A stretch of DNA of 50,220 bases from Rhodanobacter sp. L36 (GCF_009765755.1 NZ_LMUV01000006.1:1-50220), one strand, 5' to 3'; shown: positions 27,755-37,213, counted from the stretch's first letter. Numbers and translations: made by a program. The notes: generated by a model from the sequence alone, not told the origin.

Positions 27755-28909
27755 TCAATTTGTTGAGACGAGCTCGCCATGATTGAGCGGCAGCTTCATC
27801 AGTCGCGCACGTAAGGCGCGATCGGCCGGTATCGAGATGAAGCGCGCCACCAGCCAGCCCAGCAACCAGCAAAGCAGCACGATCGGCGCATACCACGCAT
27901 AGCCCAGCCCGATGTTGCCACCGGCGGCCTTGAACAGGCGCACCAATGCGAACACCACGAACATGTGCGTGAGATAGATCTCGTAACTCAGCCGTCCGAA
28001 TGATTGCAGCCAATTGGTGCCCGGAAGCCTGCTCGATGCATGCGCGGCTTTGCGCCAGTGCATCGCAAGAATCAGGCACGCCGCCGATATCACCAGTATC
28101 AGCAGATAAGCGTCGTGCACGAGAGTCCACACTTCACGACCCATCAACATGACCGAAGCGATGCCGACGGCTCCCGCGATGCATAGTGCGATGTTCATCC
28201 ATTGCCGCGACTGCCGGACGTGCCATGCGATCAACGCGCCGAGCACACCCACCGCGATCGCCGACATGCCGGGCAGATACGCTTTCTCCTGCCAGATTTC
28301 GTTGTCGACCAATGCCGCGTGCGTGAATGGCAGCGAGAGCGCCAACAGCACAAGCACGATCGCGAACACCCACGCGCGTCGCGTCAACAGGCAGACGATC
28401 GGAAATGCGAGATAAAAAACTTCCTCGATCGACAACGACCACAGCACGTCCCAGCTTCCGGGGAGATAGCCGGTATGACCTTCGTACCAGTTCAGATGCA
28501 GGCCCAATGCCGCGACGATAGCGCGCGGCAGCGACTGCCCTTCGCGATGGATCACGTAGTCGTCGAACCCTCCCAGATGCAACGCGCTCAACACCGCCAC
28601 CAGCAATAACAGGCACGGCGCGATGCGTGCGAGACGGCGAACGTAAAACGCGCGCACGTCGATCTTCTGCAACGAACCCCATCGTTCGAGTGCGTTGTAT
28701 GCGATCAGGAAACCGGAGATCACGAAGAACACGAACACCGCTTCGTAGCCGTTGTAGTTCAGTGCATCGAGCACACGATGTGGCAGCCACGTGCCGAGCC
28801 ACGTGTGCTCCAACGGTATCCGCAAACCCGTGTGATGGAGGATCACCAGCAGGATCGACAATCCACGCAGCACATCGATGCCGTGGTTTCGCGTGGCGTG
28901 CGTGCTCAT
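27755..28909 (-). CDS. Acyltransferase 3 (OafA/YrhL-like) family membrane protein
   Basis: 384 residues and about ten membrane segments. The diagnostic N-terminus has IDVLRGLSILLVILHH with the conserved Arg-x10-His pattern, followed by FFVISGFLI, FYVRRLARI and SIEEVFYLAFPIV. Such enzymes move acyl groups onto extracytoplasmic sugars, lipids or peptidoglycan. The ATG at 28909 overlaps the stop of the LysR gene as ATGA, so both are translated together. The acceptor is unknown. Confidence 0.9.
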   Translation of the reverse strand: MSTHATRNHGIDVLRGLSILLVILHHTGLRIPLEHTWLGTWLPHRVLDALNYNGYEAVFVFFVISGFLIAYNALERWGSLQKIDVRAFYVRRLARIAPCLLLLVAVLSALHLGGFDDYVIHREGQSLPRAIVAALGLHLNWYEGHTGYLPGSWDVLWSLSIEEVFYLAFPIVCLLTRRAWVFAIVLVLLALSLPFTHAALVDNEIWQEKAYLPGMSAIAVGVLGALIAWHVRQSRQWMNIALCIAGAVGIASVMLMGREVWTLVHDAYLLILVISAACLILAMHWRKAAHASSRLPGTNWLQSFGRLSYEIYLTHMFVVFALVRLFKAAGGNIGLGYAWYAPIVLLCWLLGWLVARFISIPADRALRARLMKLPLNHGELVSTN

Positions 28910-29787
28910 CCCAGTCGCTCCACCACGAAGTCGACGAAGCTGCGCAATTTCGCAGTGGGACGCGTTTCGCGACGACGCAAAATATGCAGCGCGCGCGCAG
29001 GCAGTTCCCATCCGGGCAACAGACGCACCAGCTGGCCAGATGCGATGGCTGGCTCCAGCAACACATCGACCTGCACCACCACGCCGACGCCGCCGAGCGC
29101 TGCGGAAAGCAGTGCTTGTCCGTTGTTGCAGACGAGCGACCCGCGCACCGGCACCGACACTTTCTGCCCGCTCCTGCTGAAGCGCCACACGTGATCGGTT
29201 CCCCATGGCGCAAAACCCAGACAGTTGTGTCGCCGCAGGTCGTCGGGCTTTCGAGGTTTCGCGTGAGCGGACAGATAGGCAGGACTGGCGACAGCCAGCA
29301 TTCGCGGAGGCCGCAACGGCCGCGCGATCAACTGCTGATCGCTGATCGTGCCGGAGCGCACCGCGACATCGAAACCTTCCTCCTGCATGTCCACCACGCG
29401 GTCGTTGAGGCTGAGCTCCACCTTCACCTGAGGATGGACGGCCATATACGCGCTGATCACCGGCATCAACCGATGCGCGCCCCACGTGACCGAGGCGGTG
29501 ACGCGCAGCGTCCCCTGTGGCGTCGCGCGCAATGCTTCAGCCACTTGATCGGCCGCCTGCACGCTGCCGAGCACATCGCGGCACCGTTCCAGATACGCCG
29601 CGCCGATCTCGGTGAGATGCTGGCGTCGGGTGGTGCGTTCCAGCAACCTTGCGCCGAGTTGCGTTTCCAGCGAACGCACATGATTCGCCACCATCGTGGT
29701 CGACAAACCGAAGTCATCCGCAGCCGCGGTGAAGCTGCCTTTCTCCACCACGCGAACGAAAACGGCCATGCTGGTGAGTCGATCCAT
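28906..29787 (-). CDS. LysR-family transcriptional regulator
   Basis: 293 residues. The winged helix-turn-helix is at residues 1-60: MDRLTSMAVFVRVVEKGSFT then AAADDFGLSTTMVANHVRSL. The effector domain follows with the CrgA-type feature DVAVRSGTISDQQLIARPL. The sequence is typical of the subgroup that controls divergent single genes. It is divergent from the SMP-30-like gene and overlaps the acyltransferase gene downstream. Confidence 0.92.
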   Translation of the reverse strand: MDRLTSMAVFVRVVEKGSFTAAADDFGLSTTMVANHVRSLETQLGARLLERTTRRQHLTEIGAAYLERCRDVLGSVQAADQVAEALRATPQGTLRVTASVTWGAHRLMPVISAYMAVHPQVKVELSLNDRVVDMQEEGFDVAVRSGTISDQQLIARPLRPPRMLAVASPAYLSAHAKPRKPDDLRRHNCLGFAPWGTDHVWRFSRSGQKVSVPVRGSLVCNNGQALLSAALGGVGVVVQVDVLLEPAIASGQLVRLLPGWELPARALHILRRRETRPTAKLRSFVDFVVERLG

Positions 29788-29825
29788 TGGCAAGCCCTGC
29801 TTTGAAGTGAACGAAGCGCATCGGC

Positions 29826-29835
29826 GTTTATAAAC
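29826..29835. promoter_or_regulatory. Palindrome in the LysR/SMP-30 divergent gap
   Basis: GTTTATAAAC is a perfect 10-base palindrome in the 98-base gap between the LysR gene and the divergent SMP-30-like gene. Its TATAAA could be a -10 box and the palindrome a regulator contact. Tentative. Confidence 0.35.
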
Positions 29836-29885
29836 CATCCATCGATTTGCACAATCCCTCGCACGATTCCGACGAGGACACTGCC

Positions 29886-30878
29886 GTGAAATTTCGCTGC
29901 ATGCTTCAACCTGTCGCTTTTTTTCTGGCGCTCGCATCAACCCGCAGCTTCGCGGCGACCACCGCACCCACCACGGTGCCCTTGCCGCCGGATTGGTATC
30001 CCGAAAGCGTGGCGGTAGGGCCGGATGGTTCGTTCTATGTCGGCAGCTGGCGACAGGGCGCTGTCGCACGAATCCGCAGCGGATCGACCATGCCGCAGAT
30101 TGTGGTGAAGCCTGGCGCGAATGGTCTGGCGAACGGCCAGGGCGTCGTGGTCGATGCGAAACGACACCTATTGTGGGTTTGCTCGGGCACGCTTGGATTC
30201 ACCACCGTGCCGATGACGCCGAGCGCGTTGAAGAGCTACGACCTTGCCACTGGCATGCCTCGCGCAAGTTACGTGATGCCGGACAAGGGTTACTGCAACG
30301 ACATGGCGCTGGACAGTCACGGCACGCTCTACGTCACCGACTCGCTCCATCCGCGTGTACTTCGGCTTCGTATCGACGACAGTACATTGCAGACGTGGAA
30401 AGAAGATCCCGCGTTCGCGCAGGGCAAGGAAGGTTTCGACCTCAACGGTATTGCGCTGGATGACGACGACAACGTCTACGTCAGCGAACTGACCGCAGCG
30501 GCGTATCTGTGGCGCATATCGGTGCAGCGCGATGGCATGGCAGGCTCAGCGCAACGCATCTCCATGCCGCGCGCGTTGAAAAATGCCGACGCCATTCGCT
30601 ACGCCGGCTCGGGCAGGTTGGTGATATTCGAGAGCAACGCCTTTGGCGGGGATGGTCCGTACGGCGGACAGATCTCGCTCGCGATACTTGCCGGAGATCG
30701 CGCGACTTCGTTGACGACACTGGTGCACGGTCTCAATGATCCGTCATCGGGCGCGATTGCCAATGGCCGCATTTACTTCATCGAATCGAAGTACGGCATC
30801 CTGATGAGCCGCAAAGATCACCCCGCGGCCATCCCGAAAAGCGTACCGTTCGACGTGCAGTCGATACCGCTGCCGTAG
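29886..30878 (+). CDS. Secreted SMP-30/gluconolactonase-like beta-propeller protein
   Basis: 330 residues from a GTG with GAGGA 7 bases upstream; this start leaves a signal peptide (CMLQPVAFFLALASTRSFA, cleavage near residue 22). The mature part has repeated blades of the form 'P.SVAVGPDGSFYVGS', 'MALDSHGTLYVTDS' and 'GIALDDDDNVYVSE', typical of six-bladed SMP-30/strictosidine-synthase-like propellers. It may be a periplasmic lactonase or binding protein. It is divergent from a LysR regulator that probably controls it. Confidence 0.8.
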   Translation: MKFRCMLQPVAFFLALASTRSFAATTAPTTVPLPPDWYPESVAVGPDGSFYVGSWRQGAVARIRSGSTMPQIVVKPGANGLANGQGVVVDAKRHLLWVCSGTLGFTTVPMTPSALKSYDLATGMPRASYVMPDKGYCNDMALDSHGTLYVTDSLHPRVLRLRIDDSTLQTWKEDPAFAQGKEGFDLNGIALDDDDNVYVSELTAAAYLWRISVQRDGMAGSAQRISMPRALKNADAIRYAGSGRLVIFESNAFGGDGPYGGQISLAILAGDRATSLTTLVHGLNDPSSGAIANGRIYFIESKYGILMSRKDHPAAIPKSVPFDVQSIPLP

Positions 30879-30885
30879 CAAAGCG

Positions 30886-31164
30886 CTACTTGATCTCGAC
30901 GCCACGCCAGAACGCCACGCGATCTCTGATCTGCATGGCGGCTTCCTTCGGTTGCGGGTAGTACCACGCAGCATTCGCGTTTACGTCACCGCCCACAACC
31001 ACGTCGAAATAACTGGCCTTGCCTTTCCACGGGCAAACGGTGTGATGGTCACTTGAACGGAAATGTTCGCGACGCAACGATGCGACCGGAAAATAGTGGT
31101 TGCCCTCGACGATGACGGTGTCGTCGCTTTCTGCCAGCACTGCGTCATGCCATATCGCGCGCAT
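30886..31164 (-). CDS. DUF427 domain protein
   Basis: 92 residues. The family motif HTVCPWKGKASYFDV is intact, with the N-terminal [21 protein letters not shown] split around a short barrel and the WYYPQP segment near the end. Function unknown; related proteins occur widely as single-domain units. Its ATG overlaps the stop of def as ATGA. Confidence 0.9.
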   Translation of the reverse strand: MRAIWHDAVLAESDDTVIVEGNHYFPVASLRREHFRSSDHHTVCPWKGKASYFDVVVGGDVNANAAWYYPQPKEAAMQIRDRVAFWRGVEIK

Positions 31165-31700
31165 CAGTCGTCTCCGATGTCCTGGCCTGGGAACAGCACG
31201 TCGGTGTAACCGAACTTGCTGAAGTCGGTGATGCGCGTTGGATACAGACGGCCGATCAGGTGATCGCATTCGTGTTGAACGACGCGCGCGTGGAAACCTT
31301 CGGCCGTGCGCTCGATGCGCTCGCCTTTCGGGTCGATACCTTCATAGCGGATCAGCGAATAGCGACTCACCGCACCACGCAGGCCCGGCACCGACAGGCA
31401 ACCTTCCCAGCCTTCTTCCATGTCCTGCGAGAGCGGCGTGATCACCGGGTTGAGCAGAATGGTCTGCGGCACTTCGGGTGCATCGGGATACCGATCGGAA
31501 TGCTCGAAGCCGAAGATCACCAGTTGCAGGTCGACGCCGATCTGCGGCGCGGCCAGGCCGACGCCATCGGCCGCGTGCATCGTCTCGAACATGTCGGCGA
31601 TGAGTGCGTCGAGCTCGGCGCTACCGATCATGCTGTCCGGTACCAGCGGCGCAATGCGCAGCAGACGCTCGTCGCCCATTTTGAGAATTTCGTGGATCAT
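31164..31700 (-). CDS. def: Peptide deformylase
   Basis: 178 residues. It removes the formyl group from new proteins. All three metal-site motifs are present: [18 protein letters not shown] and HECDHL (Cys and two His). The ATG at 31700 has GAGG 6 bases upstream. The C-terminus lacks the usual fmt partner; instead the gene is coupled to a DUF427 gene, so it may be an additional deformylase copy. Confidence 0.93.
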   Translation of the reverse strand: MIHEILKMGDERLLRIAPLVPDSMIGSAELDALIADMFETMHAADGVGLAAPQIGVDLQLVIFGFEHSDRYPDAPEVPQTILLNPVITPLSQDMEEGWEGCLSVPGLRGAVSRYSLIRYEGIDPKGERIERTAEGFHARVVQHECDHLIGRLYPTRITDFSKFGYTDVLFPGQDIGDD

Positions 31701-31821
31701 GTAAGGCCTCGATGTGACATCGCCATTTACTGGTGATTTGAGGTCAATTCCGGTCAATGCAAGTTGGAAGGTTCGGCATTTCCAGCCTCAGGGCAAAAAA
31801 CTGAAGCCTCATATTTGATTT

Positions 31822-31845
31822 GTTGAACCCGCGAGCGGGTTCAAC
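31822..31845. terminator. Perfect hairpin at the DUF4197 gene end
   Basis: GTTGAACCCGC and GCGGGTTCAAC pair perfectly around two bases. The DUF4197 stop codon lies inside the right arm. No T-run follows on either strand, so it could be a weak terminator or an mRNA-end stabiliser. Confidence 0.5.
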
Positions 31846-32629
31846 GACCAAACACCTTTTTCAGCAAATCAGTGGATCGCGCAGCCGGATTGTCGCGGAT
31901 GGATTTCTCCTGATCGCCGATCTCGGTGAACAGGCCGTCCATGGTCTTGTTGGTCACGTAGTCATCAAGATCAATCGAAGTACCGCCACCTTTCTTCGAC
32001 TTGCCACCGAGCGATCCGAGCATGCCGCCCAGCGATCCACCACCGTTGCCTGCAGTGAATGATTTGTACTTCTGCGTAACGCCGACGCTGTCGGTGGCTT
32101 TTACGACGATCGGATGGATGCGCGCCGTGAGCGCGTCACCCGCCACGCGGCGAAAGAAATCGGTGGCTGCGTGATCGCCGCCGGTGAGGATGCCGCGCGC
32201 ATCGTTCAAGCTCATCTTTCGAATCGCGTCGCCGAAAATCTGCGCGACCTGCGGCACCGCCTGCTCCGCCGCACGATTCATGCTCAGCTCGAATGCGTCG
32301 ACCTTGGCACCCTGGCCGAGTTTCTTCGCGAGTTTGGCTGCCTGTTCAAGTTTGCCCGGCAGCGGAATGCGCACGCGCGAGTTGTTCCAGAAGCCGCCAT
32401 TGCGACCGAGACTGTTGATCGCGTTGGTCGTGCCTTTCGCCAACGCCTCTTTCAGACCGGCGGCAATATCGCCGTTCGGCAGGTTGGCACCAGCCTGCGA
32501 TGTATTCGTGTGCGTCGCCTGCTTGGCCTTGTCGAGAAGGCCTTTGAGCTGGCCGGAACCCGCGGCGCTCGCGGACATCGCGGTGACCAGGGTGAATGCG
32601 AGCAGGGCTTGGCGAACCGGCATGCGCAT
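31841..32629 (-). CDS. DUF4197 domain protein, exported
   Basis: 262 residues with an N-terminal signal peptide (VRQALLAFTLVTAMSASAAG). The DUF4197 region spans most of the mature part: GLKEALAKGTTNAINSLGRN, NSRVRIPLPGKLEQAAKLAK and a C-terminal VTNKTMDGLFTEIGDQEKSI followed by RSTDLLKKVFGR. A Gly-rich insert is seen near residues 195-215. Function unknown; periplasmic location inferred. A second ATG two codons downstream is equally possible. Confidence 0.85.
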   Translation of the reverse strand: MRMPVRQALLAFTLVTAMSASAAGSGQLKGLLDKAKQATHTNTSQAGANLPNGDIAAGLKEALAKGTTNAINSLGRNGGFWNNSRVRIPLPGKLEQAAKLAKKLGQGAKVDAFELSMNRAAEQAVPQVAQIFGDAIRKMSLNDARGILTGGDHAATDFFRRVAGDALTARIHPIVVKATDSVGVTQKYKSFTAGNGGGSLGGMLGSLGGKSKKGGGTSIDLDDYVTNKTMDGLFTEIGDQEKSIRDNPAARSTDLLKKVFGR

Positions 32630-32746
32630 GACGAATTCCTTGTGGGCGACGGGAATTCGAGTGTACCGCTGCGCTGCTCATGCAACAGCGATTGACCGCC
32701 GCGCTGGCTGCCGCGATTCTTGGGATTCCGATGAGGGATTTTGCTC

Positions 32747-34828
32747 ATGCACGCTGCCATTCCGAAACCCGGCCCCGCCGGGCGGATTCTCTGGGCCGTC
32801 ATCGCCGTCACTGCGGCGTTCTGCCTTGGCGTGGTGGCGTTGCGTCGTGGCGAACCGATCAATGCGATCTGGCTGGTTGCGGCATCCATCGCGGTATTCG
32901 CCATCGGCTATCGCTTCTACGCGCGCTTCATCGACCACGCGGTGTTGTCGATGGACCGCACGCGCGCCACGCCCGCGGTGTTGCGCAACGATGGGCTCGA
33001 TTACGTGCCGACGGATCGATGGGTCGTGTTCGGTCATCATTTTGCAGCGATTGCCGGTGCCGGTCCGCTGGTGGGCCCGGTGCTTGCGGCGCAGATGGGT
33101 TATCTGCCCGGCACGCTGTGGATTCTGTTCGGCGTGGTGTTTGCCGGCGCCGTGCAGGACTTCATGATCCTGGGGCTTTCGCTGCGTCGCGATGGCCGGT
33201 CGCTTGGTCACATGCTGCGCGAGGAACTTGGGCCCGTGGCCGGCGTGGTCGCGATGTTCGGGGTGCTGATACTGATGATGATCGTGCTGGCAGTGCTCGC
33301 TCTCGTTGTGGTGAAAGCGCTGACGCACAGTCCTTGGGGCACGTTCACCGTGGCGTGCACGATTCCGATCGCGCTGCTGATGGGCGTCTATCTGCGCTGG
33401 CTGAGGCCGGGACGTATTTTCGAAGTGTCGATCATCGGACTGGTGTTGTTGCTGGCGTCGATCGCCTTCGGCGCGGACGTCGCATCGTCGCCATCGCTCG
33501 CGCCGCTGTTCGACTTCGACGCGAAGACGCTGGCGTGGTTGCTGATCGGTTACGGTTTTTGCGCCTCGGTATTGCCGGTGTGGTTGTTGCTGGCGCCGCG
33601 CGATTATCTGTCGACCTTCCTCAAGATCGGCACCATCGCGCTCCTGGCGCTGGCGATCTTTCTTTCCGCACCCACCTTGCAGATGCCTGCGGTGACGACA
33701 TTCATCGACGGCAGCGGTCCGGTGTTCCAGGGACATCTGTTCCCGTTTCTTTTCATCACCATCGCCTGCGGCGCGGTGTCGGGCTGGCATTCGATCATCG
33801 CTTCCGGTACTACGCCCAAGCTCTTGGCAAATGAAGGCGATGCGCGGCTGGTCGGCTATGGCGGCATGCTGGTGGAAGCGTTCGTGGCGATCATGGCGCT
33901 GATCGCCGCGACGTCATTGCACCCAGGCGTCTACTTCGCGATGAACGCGCCGACTGCGCTGATCGGCAACACCGTGCAACACGCTGCCATCGTCATCAGC
34001 CAATGGGGTTTCGTGGTGACACCCGACGAGCTGCTGCAGACGGCGAAGAACATCGGCGAAACCAGCATCCTCAGCCGTGCCGGTGGCGCACCGACGCTGG
34101 CGGTCGGCATGGCGCAGCTGCTGCACAACGTGCTGCCCGGCGGCGGCATGATGGCGTTCTGGTACCACTACGCGATCCTGTTCGAAGCGTTGTTCATCCT
34201 CACCACGGTGGATGCCGGCACGCGCGTGGGGCGCTTCATGATCCAGGAAATTGCCGGCCTGATTCACAAGCCTTTGCAGGCGACCGAATCGTGGACCGGC
34301 AACCTGCTGGCCACCGCGATCTGCGTCGGACTCTGGGGATATTTCCTGTATCAGGGCGCGATTGATCCGCTCGGCGGCATCAACACGTTGTGGCCGCTGT
34401 TCGGCATCGCCAACCAGATGCTGGCGGCGATCGCGTTGATGCTCGCCACGGTCGTCGTGGTGAAGCGCAAGCGCGAACGTTACGTATGGGTTCCCGGCAT
34501 TCCCGCGATCTGGCTGATCGCGTGCACGCTCGCCGCCGGCTGGGAGAAACTCGTCGGCCCGATCAGCTTCACCGCAGCTGCCGCGAAATATGCCGATGCC
34601 GCGAAGAAGGATGCTTTGCTCGCGCCAGCGACATCGATGGAAGAGATGCAACGTATCGTCGGCAACAACCATGTCGACATGGCGTTGACCGCGCTGTTCA
34701 TGCTGCTGATCGTGACGATGCTCGGCTTCTCTCTGCGTGCATTGATGCAGGCCTGGCGAACACCGGGGGCCACCACGCGCGAAGAACCGTATGTCGCGCT
34801 GGCCGGCATCGCGGCTGGTGCGCCATGA
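32747..34828 (+). CDS. cstA: Carbon starvation protein CstA (pyruvate/peptide transporter family)
   Basis: 693 residues with about 16-18 membrane helices. Family landmarks are [78 protein letters not shown] and [20 protein letters not shown]. coli relatives (CstA, BtsT) import pyruvate and peptides during carbon limitation. GAGGG lies upstream of the ATG. Its TGA overlaps the ATG of a YbdD-like gene, a pairing known for this family. Confidence 0.94.
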   Translation: MHAAIPKPGPAGRILWAVIAVTAAFCLGVVALRRGEPINAIWLVAASIAVFAIGYRFYARFIDHAVLSMDRTRATPAVLRNDGLDYVPTDRWVVFGHHFAAIAGAGPLVGPVLAAQMGYLPGTLWILFGVVFAGAVQDFMILGLSLRRDGRSLGHMLREELGPVAGVVAMFGVLILMMIVLAVLALVVVKALTHSPWGTFTVACTIPIALLMGVYLRWLRPGRIFEVSIIGLVLLLASIAFGADVASSPSLAPLFDFDAKTLAWLLIGYGFCASVLPVWLLLAPRDYLSTFLKIGTIALLALAIFLSAPTLQMPAVTTFIDGSGPVFQGHLFPFLFITIACGAVSGWHSIIASGTTPKLLANEGDARLVGYGGMLVEAFVAIMALIAATSLHPGVYFAMNAPTALIGNTVQHAAIVISQWGFVVTPDELLQTAKNIGETSILSRAGGAPTLAVGMAQLLHNVLPGGGMMAFWYHYAILFEALFILTTVDAGTRVGRFMIQEIAGLIHKPLQATESWTGNLLATAICVGLWGYFLYQGAIDPLGGINTLWPLFGIANQMLAAIALMLATVVVVKRKRERYVWVPGIPAIWLIACTLAAGWEKLVGPISFTAAAAKYADAAKKDALLAPATSMEEMQRIVGNNHVDMALTALFMLLIVTMLGFSLRALMQAWRTPGATTREEPYVALAGIAAGAP

Positions 34829-35040
34829 AAGTGTCACTGTCCGACGCCGTGCGTGCTCTGCGATCCGGCTGGCGCCGCGCCGTGCAGACCGCACGCCTCA
34901 GTTGCGGCATTCCCGATTACGCGGCGTACGTGCAGCACCTGCGCGAATATCACCCCGACCGTGTCGTGCCGAGCTACGAGGCATTCTTTCGCGAACGCCA
35001 GGCCGCACGCTACAAGGGCGGAGGCGGCCGTTGCTGCTGA
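34825..35040 (+). CDS. YbdD/YjiX-family small protein
   Basis: 71 residues overlapping cstA by four bases (ATGA). The family signature is here: [18 protein letters not shown], then [20 protein letters not shown] and a final Cys. In E. coli YbdD and YjiX are encoded next to CstA and BtsT and are needed for transport; the same partnership is expected here. Confidence 0.9.
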   Translation: MKVSLSDAVRALRSGWRRAVQTARLSCGIPDYAAYVQHLREYHPDRVVPSYEAFFRERQAARYKGGGGRCC

Positions 35041-35132
35041 TCAACTCGCCAGCGCGCGTGCACATGACATTCCTCACTCGCCATTCCGGTGACGCCCCGG
35101 CACACTGTGCGCTGCTTCGCCATTGATCCGTC

Positions 35133-35633
35133 ATGTCCGATAACCCGCCCATCGCCAAGTCTGACTCCGGCGCACGCTCGCAACGCCACTCCGGCCTGCG
35201 CGTCATCGCCATCTACGAGGTGATCAAGACGCTATGCCTGCTGGTGGTCGCGGCGGCAGCGTTTCATCTGAACCACGCGGAGAATTTCGAGCGGCTGGTG
35301 CACTGGTTGAAGGATCTGTCGCTCGATGGCAGCAGCAACCTGCGCTGGACGCTGGTGACCACGCTGCAGGATTTCGGGCCGAGCAAGTTCGTGGCGATCG
35401 GGCTGGTGACGCTCGGTTACGCAGTGCTGTTCGCGATCGAGGGCATCGGCCTGTGGATGGGCAAGCACTGGGCGGAATGGTTCACGGTGATCGCTACCGG
35501 TTCGCTGATACCGCTGGAAATCTACGAACTGCTGCACCGCTTCGGATGGATCAAGCTGGCCGTGTTGGTGGGCAATGTGGTGATCATTGTGTACCTGGTG
35601 CGCGTGGCGCTGCAGCCGCGATCATCTTCCTAA
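35133..35633 (+). CDS. DUF2127 family membrane protein
   Basis: 166 residues with four membrane helices (about residues 24-44, 84-104, 110-130, 138-158). Conserved features are GLRVIAIYEVIKTLCLLVVA and GKHWAEWFTVIATGSLIPLE followed by IYEL. Function unknown. It stands 92 bases after the ybdD-like gene and may belong to the same transcript. Confidence 0.82.
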   Translation: MSDNPPIAKSDSGARSQRHSGLRVIAIYEVIKTLCLLVVAAAAFHLNHAENFERLVHWLKDLSLDGSSNLRWTLVTTLQDFGPSKFVAIGLVTLGYAVLFAIEGIGLWMGKHWAEWFTVIATGSLIPLEIYELLHRFGWIKLAVLVGNVVIIVYLVRVALQPRSSS

Positions 35634-35708
35634 AGTAAGCGGAGCCCAGCTTCGCCGACTCCGCTGCAAACCGGGCTGCGACTTTGCCACCGCCGCAACC
35701 GTGGTCGT

Positions 35709-35987
35709 TCATCCTTTAGGCGCCGGCCCTTTCACCGCAGTGATAAATGCGTCGGGCCTGACATGTTTCGCATACGCCTGCTGCACTTCCGGCGCGGTGA
35801 GTTTGAGATAATGCCGGCCGGCGATAGTCATCGCATCCAGCAGCTTGCCTTCGATCGAGAGCTTCAGGAGCTGGCTGCCGATAGCATCGAAGCTGGACTC
35901 GCCCAACGGAATCTGCCGCAACAGAATGCCCTTGGCGCGCTTGAGGTCGTCGGCGGAAGTCGGCTCGTTCTGCATCTGCTTCAGATC
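35709..35987 (-). pseudogene. M16 zinc-protease remnant (C-terminal about 93 codons)
   Basis: In frame with the stop at 35709 are LKQMQNEPTSADDLKRAKGI, LLRQIPLGESSFDAIGSQLL, YLKLTAPEVQQAYAKHVRPD and AFITAVKGPAPKG, which match the C-terminal end of insulinase-family (M16) peptidases. The HxxEH catalytic half and everything upstream are gone. The homology stops at about 35985, exactly where IS30-like sequence begins on the other strand. The longer open frame to 36047 is a chance extension into the IS. Confidence 0.8.
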
Positions 35988-36674
35988 CTGAGTCCCGAGC
36001 AGATAGCCGCCGAAGTGCAGATCAGCTACGAATGCATCTGTTAACACATCGCTGCCGATCGTCAGCGGGGTGGCACGCTATGGCAGCACCTACGCTGTCG
36101 CAAGCAGCGGCGTTGCCGTCATCGCTGCGGCACACCACGGCAGCGCCAGCGCTTTCGTAGACGACTCATTGCTGAGCGACTGGCCGTCGTGGAAAGCCGC
36201 CAACGTGTGGGGGATTGGGAGGGCGATACGATCATGGGCAAAGGACTCGTGCGCGTCGTGACGCTGGTGGATCGCAAATCGGGCTTGTTGCGCATGCGCC
36301 GCGTGTCCAACGGCGAGGCTGCCATGGTCATGCGCGCCATCATCCACGCCTTGCACCCCCTGCAGGCTCGCGTGCATACGCTGACGTGGGACAACGGCTG
36401 CGAGTTCGCCGACCATGCCGTGATCGGCATCGCTCTGCGTGCCAGAAGCTATGTCGCCGACCTTTACTCATCTTGGCAGCGCGGAACCAATGAAAATACC
36501 AACGGCCTGATCCGGCGATACCTGCCCAAGCGATGCGATCTGGGCGCTTACTCCGATGCCCAGATCCAGAGCATTGAAGACAAGCTCAACCAACGGCCTC
36601 GAAAGCGATTAGGCTTCCGCACAGCACAACACGTTTTCGATATTTCCTTCAACCGTGGTGCACTTCGTAGTTGA
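35982..36674 (+). mobile_element. IS30-family transposase remnant, 5'-truncated and with a nonsense codon
   Basis: Reading from 35982, QILSPEQIAAEVQISYECIC is followed by a TAA codon (36042-36044) and then HIAADRQRGGTLWQHLRCRK in the same frame, matching the IS30 N-terminal part. It continues to VESRQRVGDWEGDTIMGKG, TLTWDNGCEFADH and WQRGTNENTNGLIRRYLPK, which hold the three catalytic acidic residues. The first third of the gene and the left end are missing. A GTG at 36189 could start a 161-residue fragment, but it would lack the DNA-binding domain. No target duplication is identifiable. Confidence 0.85.
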
Positions 36675-36723
36675 ATCCGCCAGCTTATGAAGTCGCTGCT
36701 TGAAGAAGACCCAAGCGCAATAA

Positions 36724-36909
36724 TCACTCCCTCTCTTTGCGAAAAAATATCCATCCAACAATAAGGGCAGTTAGCGCGAACACAAATGAGAAGCCAAGAA
36801 CATCAAGTTCGTACTTGCCGCCCAGCAGAAGTCCGCCACCTGAAATAAGTATCACAATAAAAAAAATCTTGATCCCGAACCTAGATAGACGATCTTTTTT
36901 GGTATCCAT
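36724..36909 (-). CDS. Small two-helix membrane protein, candidate bacteriocin immunity protein
   Basis: 61 residues: a charged start (MDTKKDRLSRFG), helix 1 (IKIFFIVILISGGGLLLGG), a short loop KYELD, helix 2 (VLGFSFVFALTALIVGWIFF) and a charged tail RKERE. It is the last gene downstream of two bacteriocin-like precursors on the same strand and shares their low GC. Small proteins of this shape next to such genes are commonly immunity factors; here that is inference. The ribosome site is poor (no clear GGAG), and a strong hairpin precedes it at 36940-36966. A longer start at 36972 is possible. Confidence 0.65.
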   Translation of the reverse strand: MDTKKDRLSRFGIKIFFIVILISGGGLLLGGKYELDVLGFSFVFALTALIVGWIFFRKERE

Positions 36910-36939
36910 GAATAAGAAGCCCCGAGATTCATTAAGAGC

Positions 36940-36966
36940 GGCACGAATCACAACGTGATTCGTGCC
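36940..36966 (-). terminator. Perfect 12-bp hairpin between precursor and membrane-protein genes
   Basis: ggcacgaatcac (36940-36951) and gtgattcgtgcc (36955-36966) are perfect inverted arms with a three-base loop. It lies 24 bases after the stop of the 52-residue precursor. No T-run follows on the minus strand, so it may attenuate transcription, mark an RNA-processing site or protect the precursor mRNA 3' end. Confidence 0.6.
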
Positions 36967-36990
36967 TTGCAATCATATTCAGTATAACAC

Positions 36991-37149
36991 TTAGGGTGCC
37001 GGCAGCTTGCACTGCAAATTCGAGCCCTCGGCTAAATCTTTTCCAATTCCATAACCAAACATAACCCACGCAGCTATGGCGCCCGCGACCAACTCCTCCG
37101 GGCCAGCACCTGTAACCATTTTTATTTCGTTCTGAGTTAGCTCAAACAT
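36991..37149 (-). CDS. Bacteriocin-like precursor peptide 1 (GA-type leader)
   Basis: 52 residues, strong ribosome site AAGGAG 5 bases before the ATG. The leader is MFELTQNEIKMVTGA, 15 residues, matching the double-glycine-type leader pattern (hydrophobic residues at alternating helix positions, Gly-Ala at -2/-1) read by C39 peptidases; microcin V has a leader of the same length. The predicted core is 37 residues starting GPEELVAGAIAAWVMFGYG, with a hydrophobic centre, GxxxG/GxxxA steps, one Cys (core position 32) and the tail KLPAP. The core is slightly acidic, unlike most Gram-positive bacteriocins. It follows the second precursor by 64 bases, downstream of the exporter gene. Confidence 0.83.
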   Translation of the reverse strand: MFELTQNEIKMVTGAGPEELVAGAIAAWVMFGYGIGKDLAEGSNLQCKLPAP

Positions 37150-37213
37150 AAGATCTCCTTTGCTTGGTTAATAATTAATACAAAACTACATGTATTTTAT
37201 AAAAACAGAATTT

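Noticed and set aside
28910..29485. Long N-terminal extension of the acyltransferase frame
   Set aside because: It runs through the LysR gene in another frame; the start at 28909 with the ATGA overlap and the family N-terminus is clearly right.
31164..31700. Fusion of def and the DUF427 gene
   Set aside because: The two frames differ and meet in an ATGA overlap; they are coupled separate genes.
35763..36044. 93-codon plus-strand frame
   Set aside because: It is a chimera: antisense of the M16 remnant joined to the IS30 N-terminal sequence, ending at the nonsense codon.
37150..37213. AT-rich gap between the two precursor genes as a separate promoter
   Set aside because: Several TATTAA/TATAAA-like strings exist but no paired -35 box is convincing, so no promoter is called.
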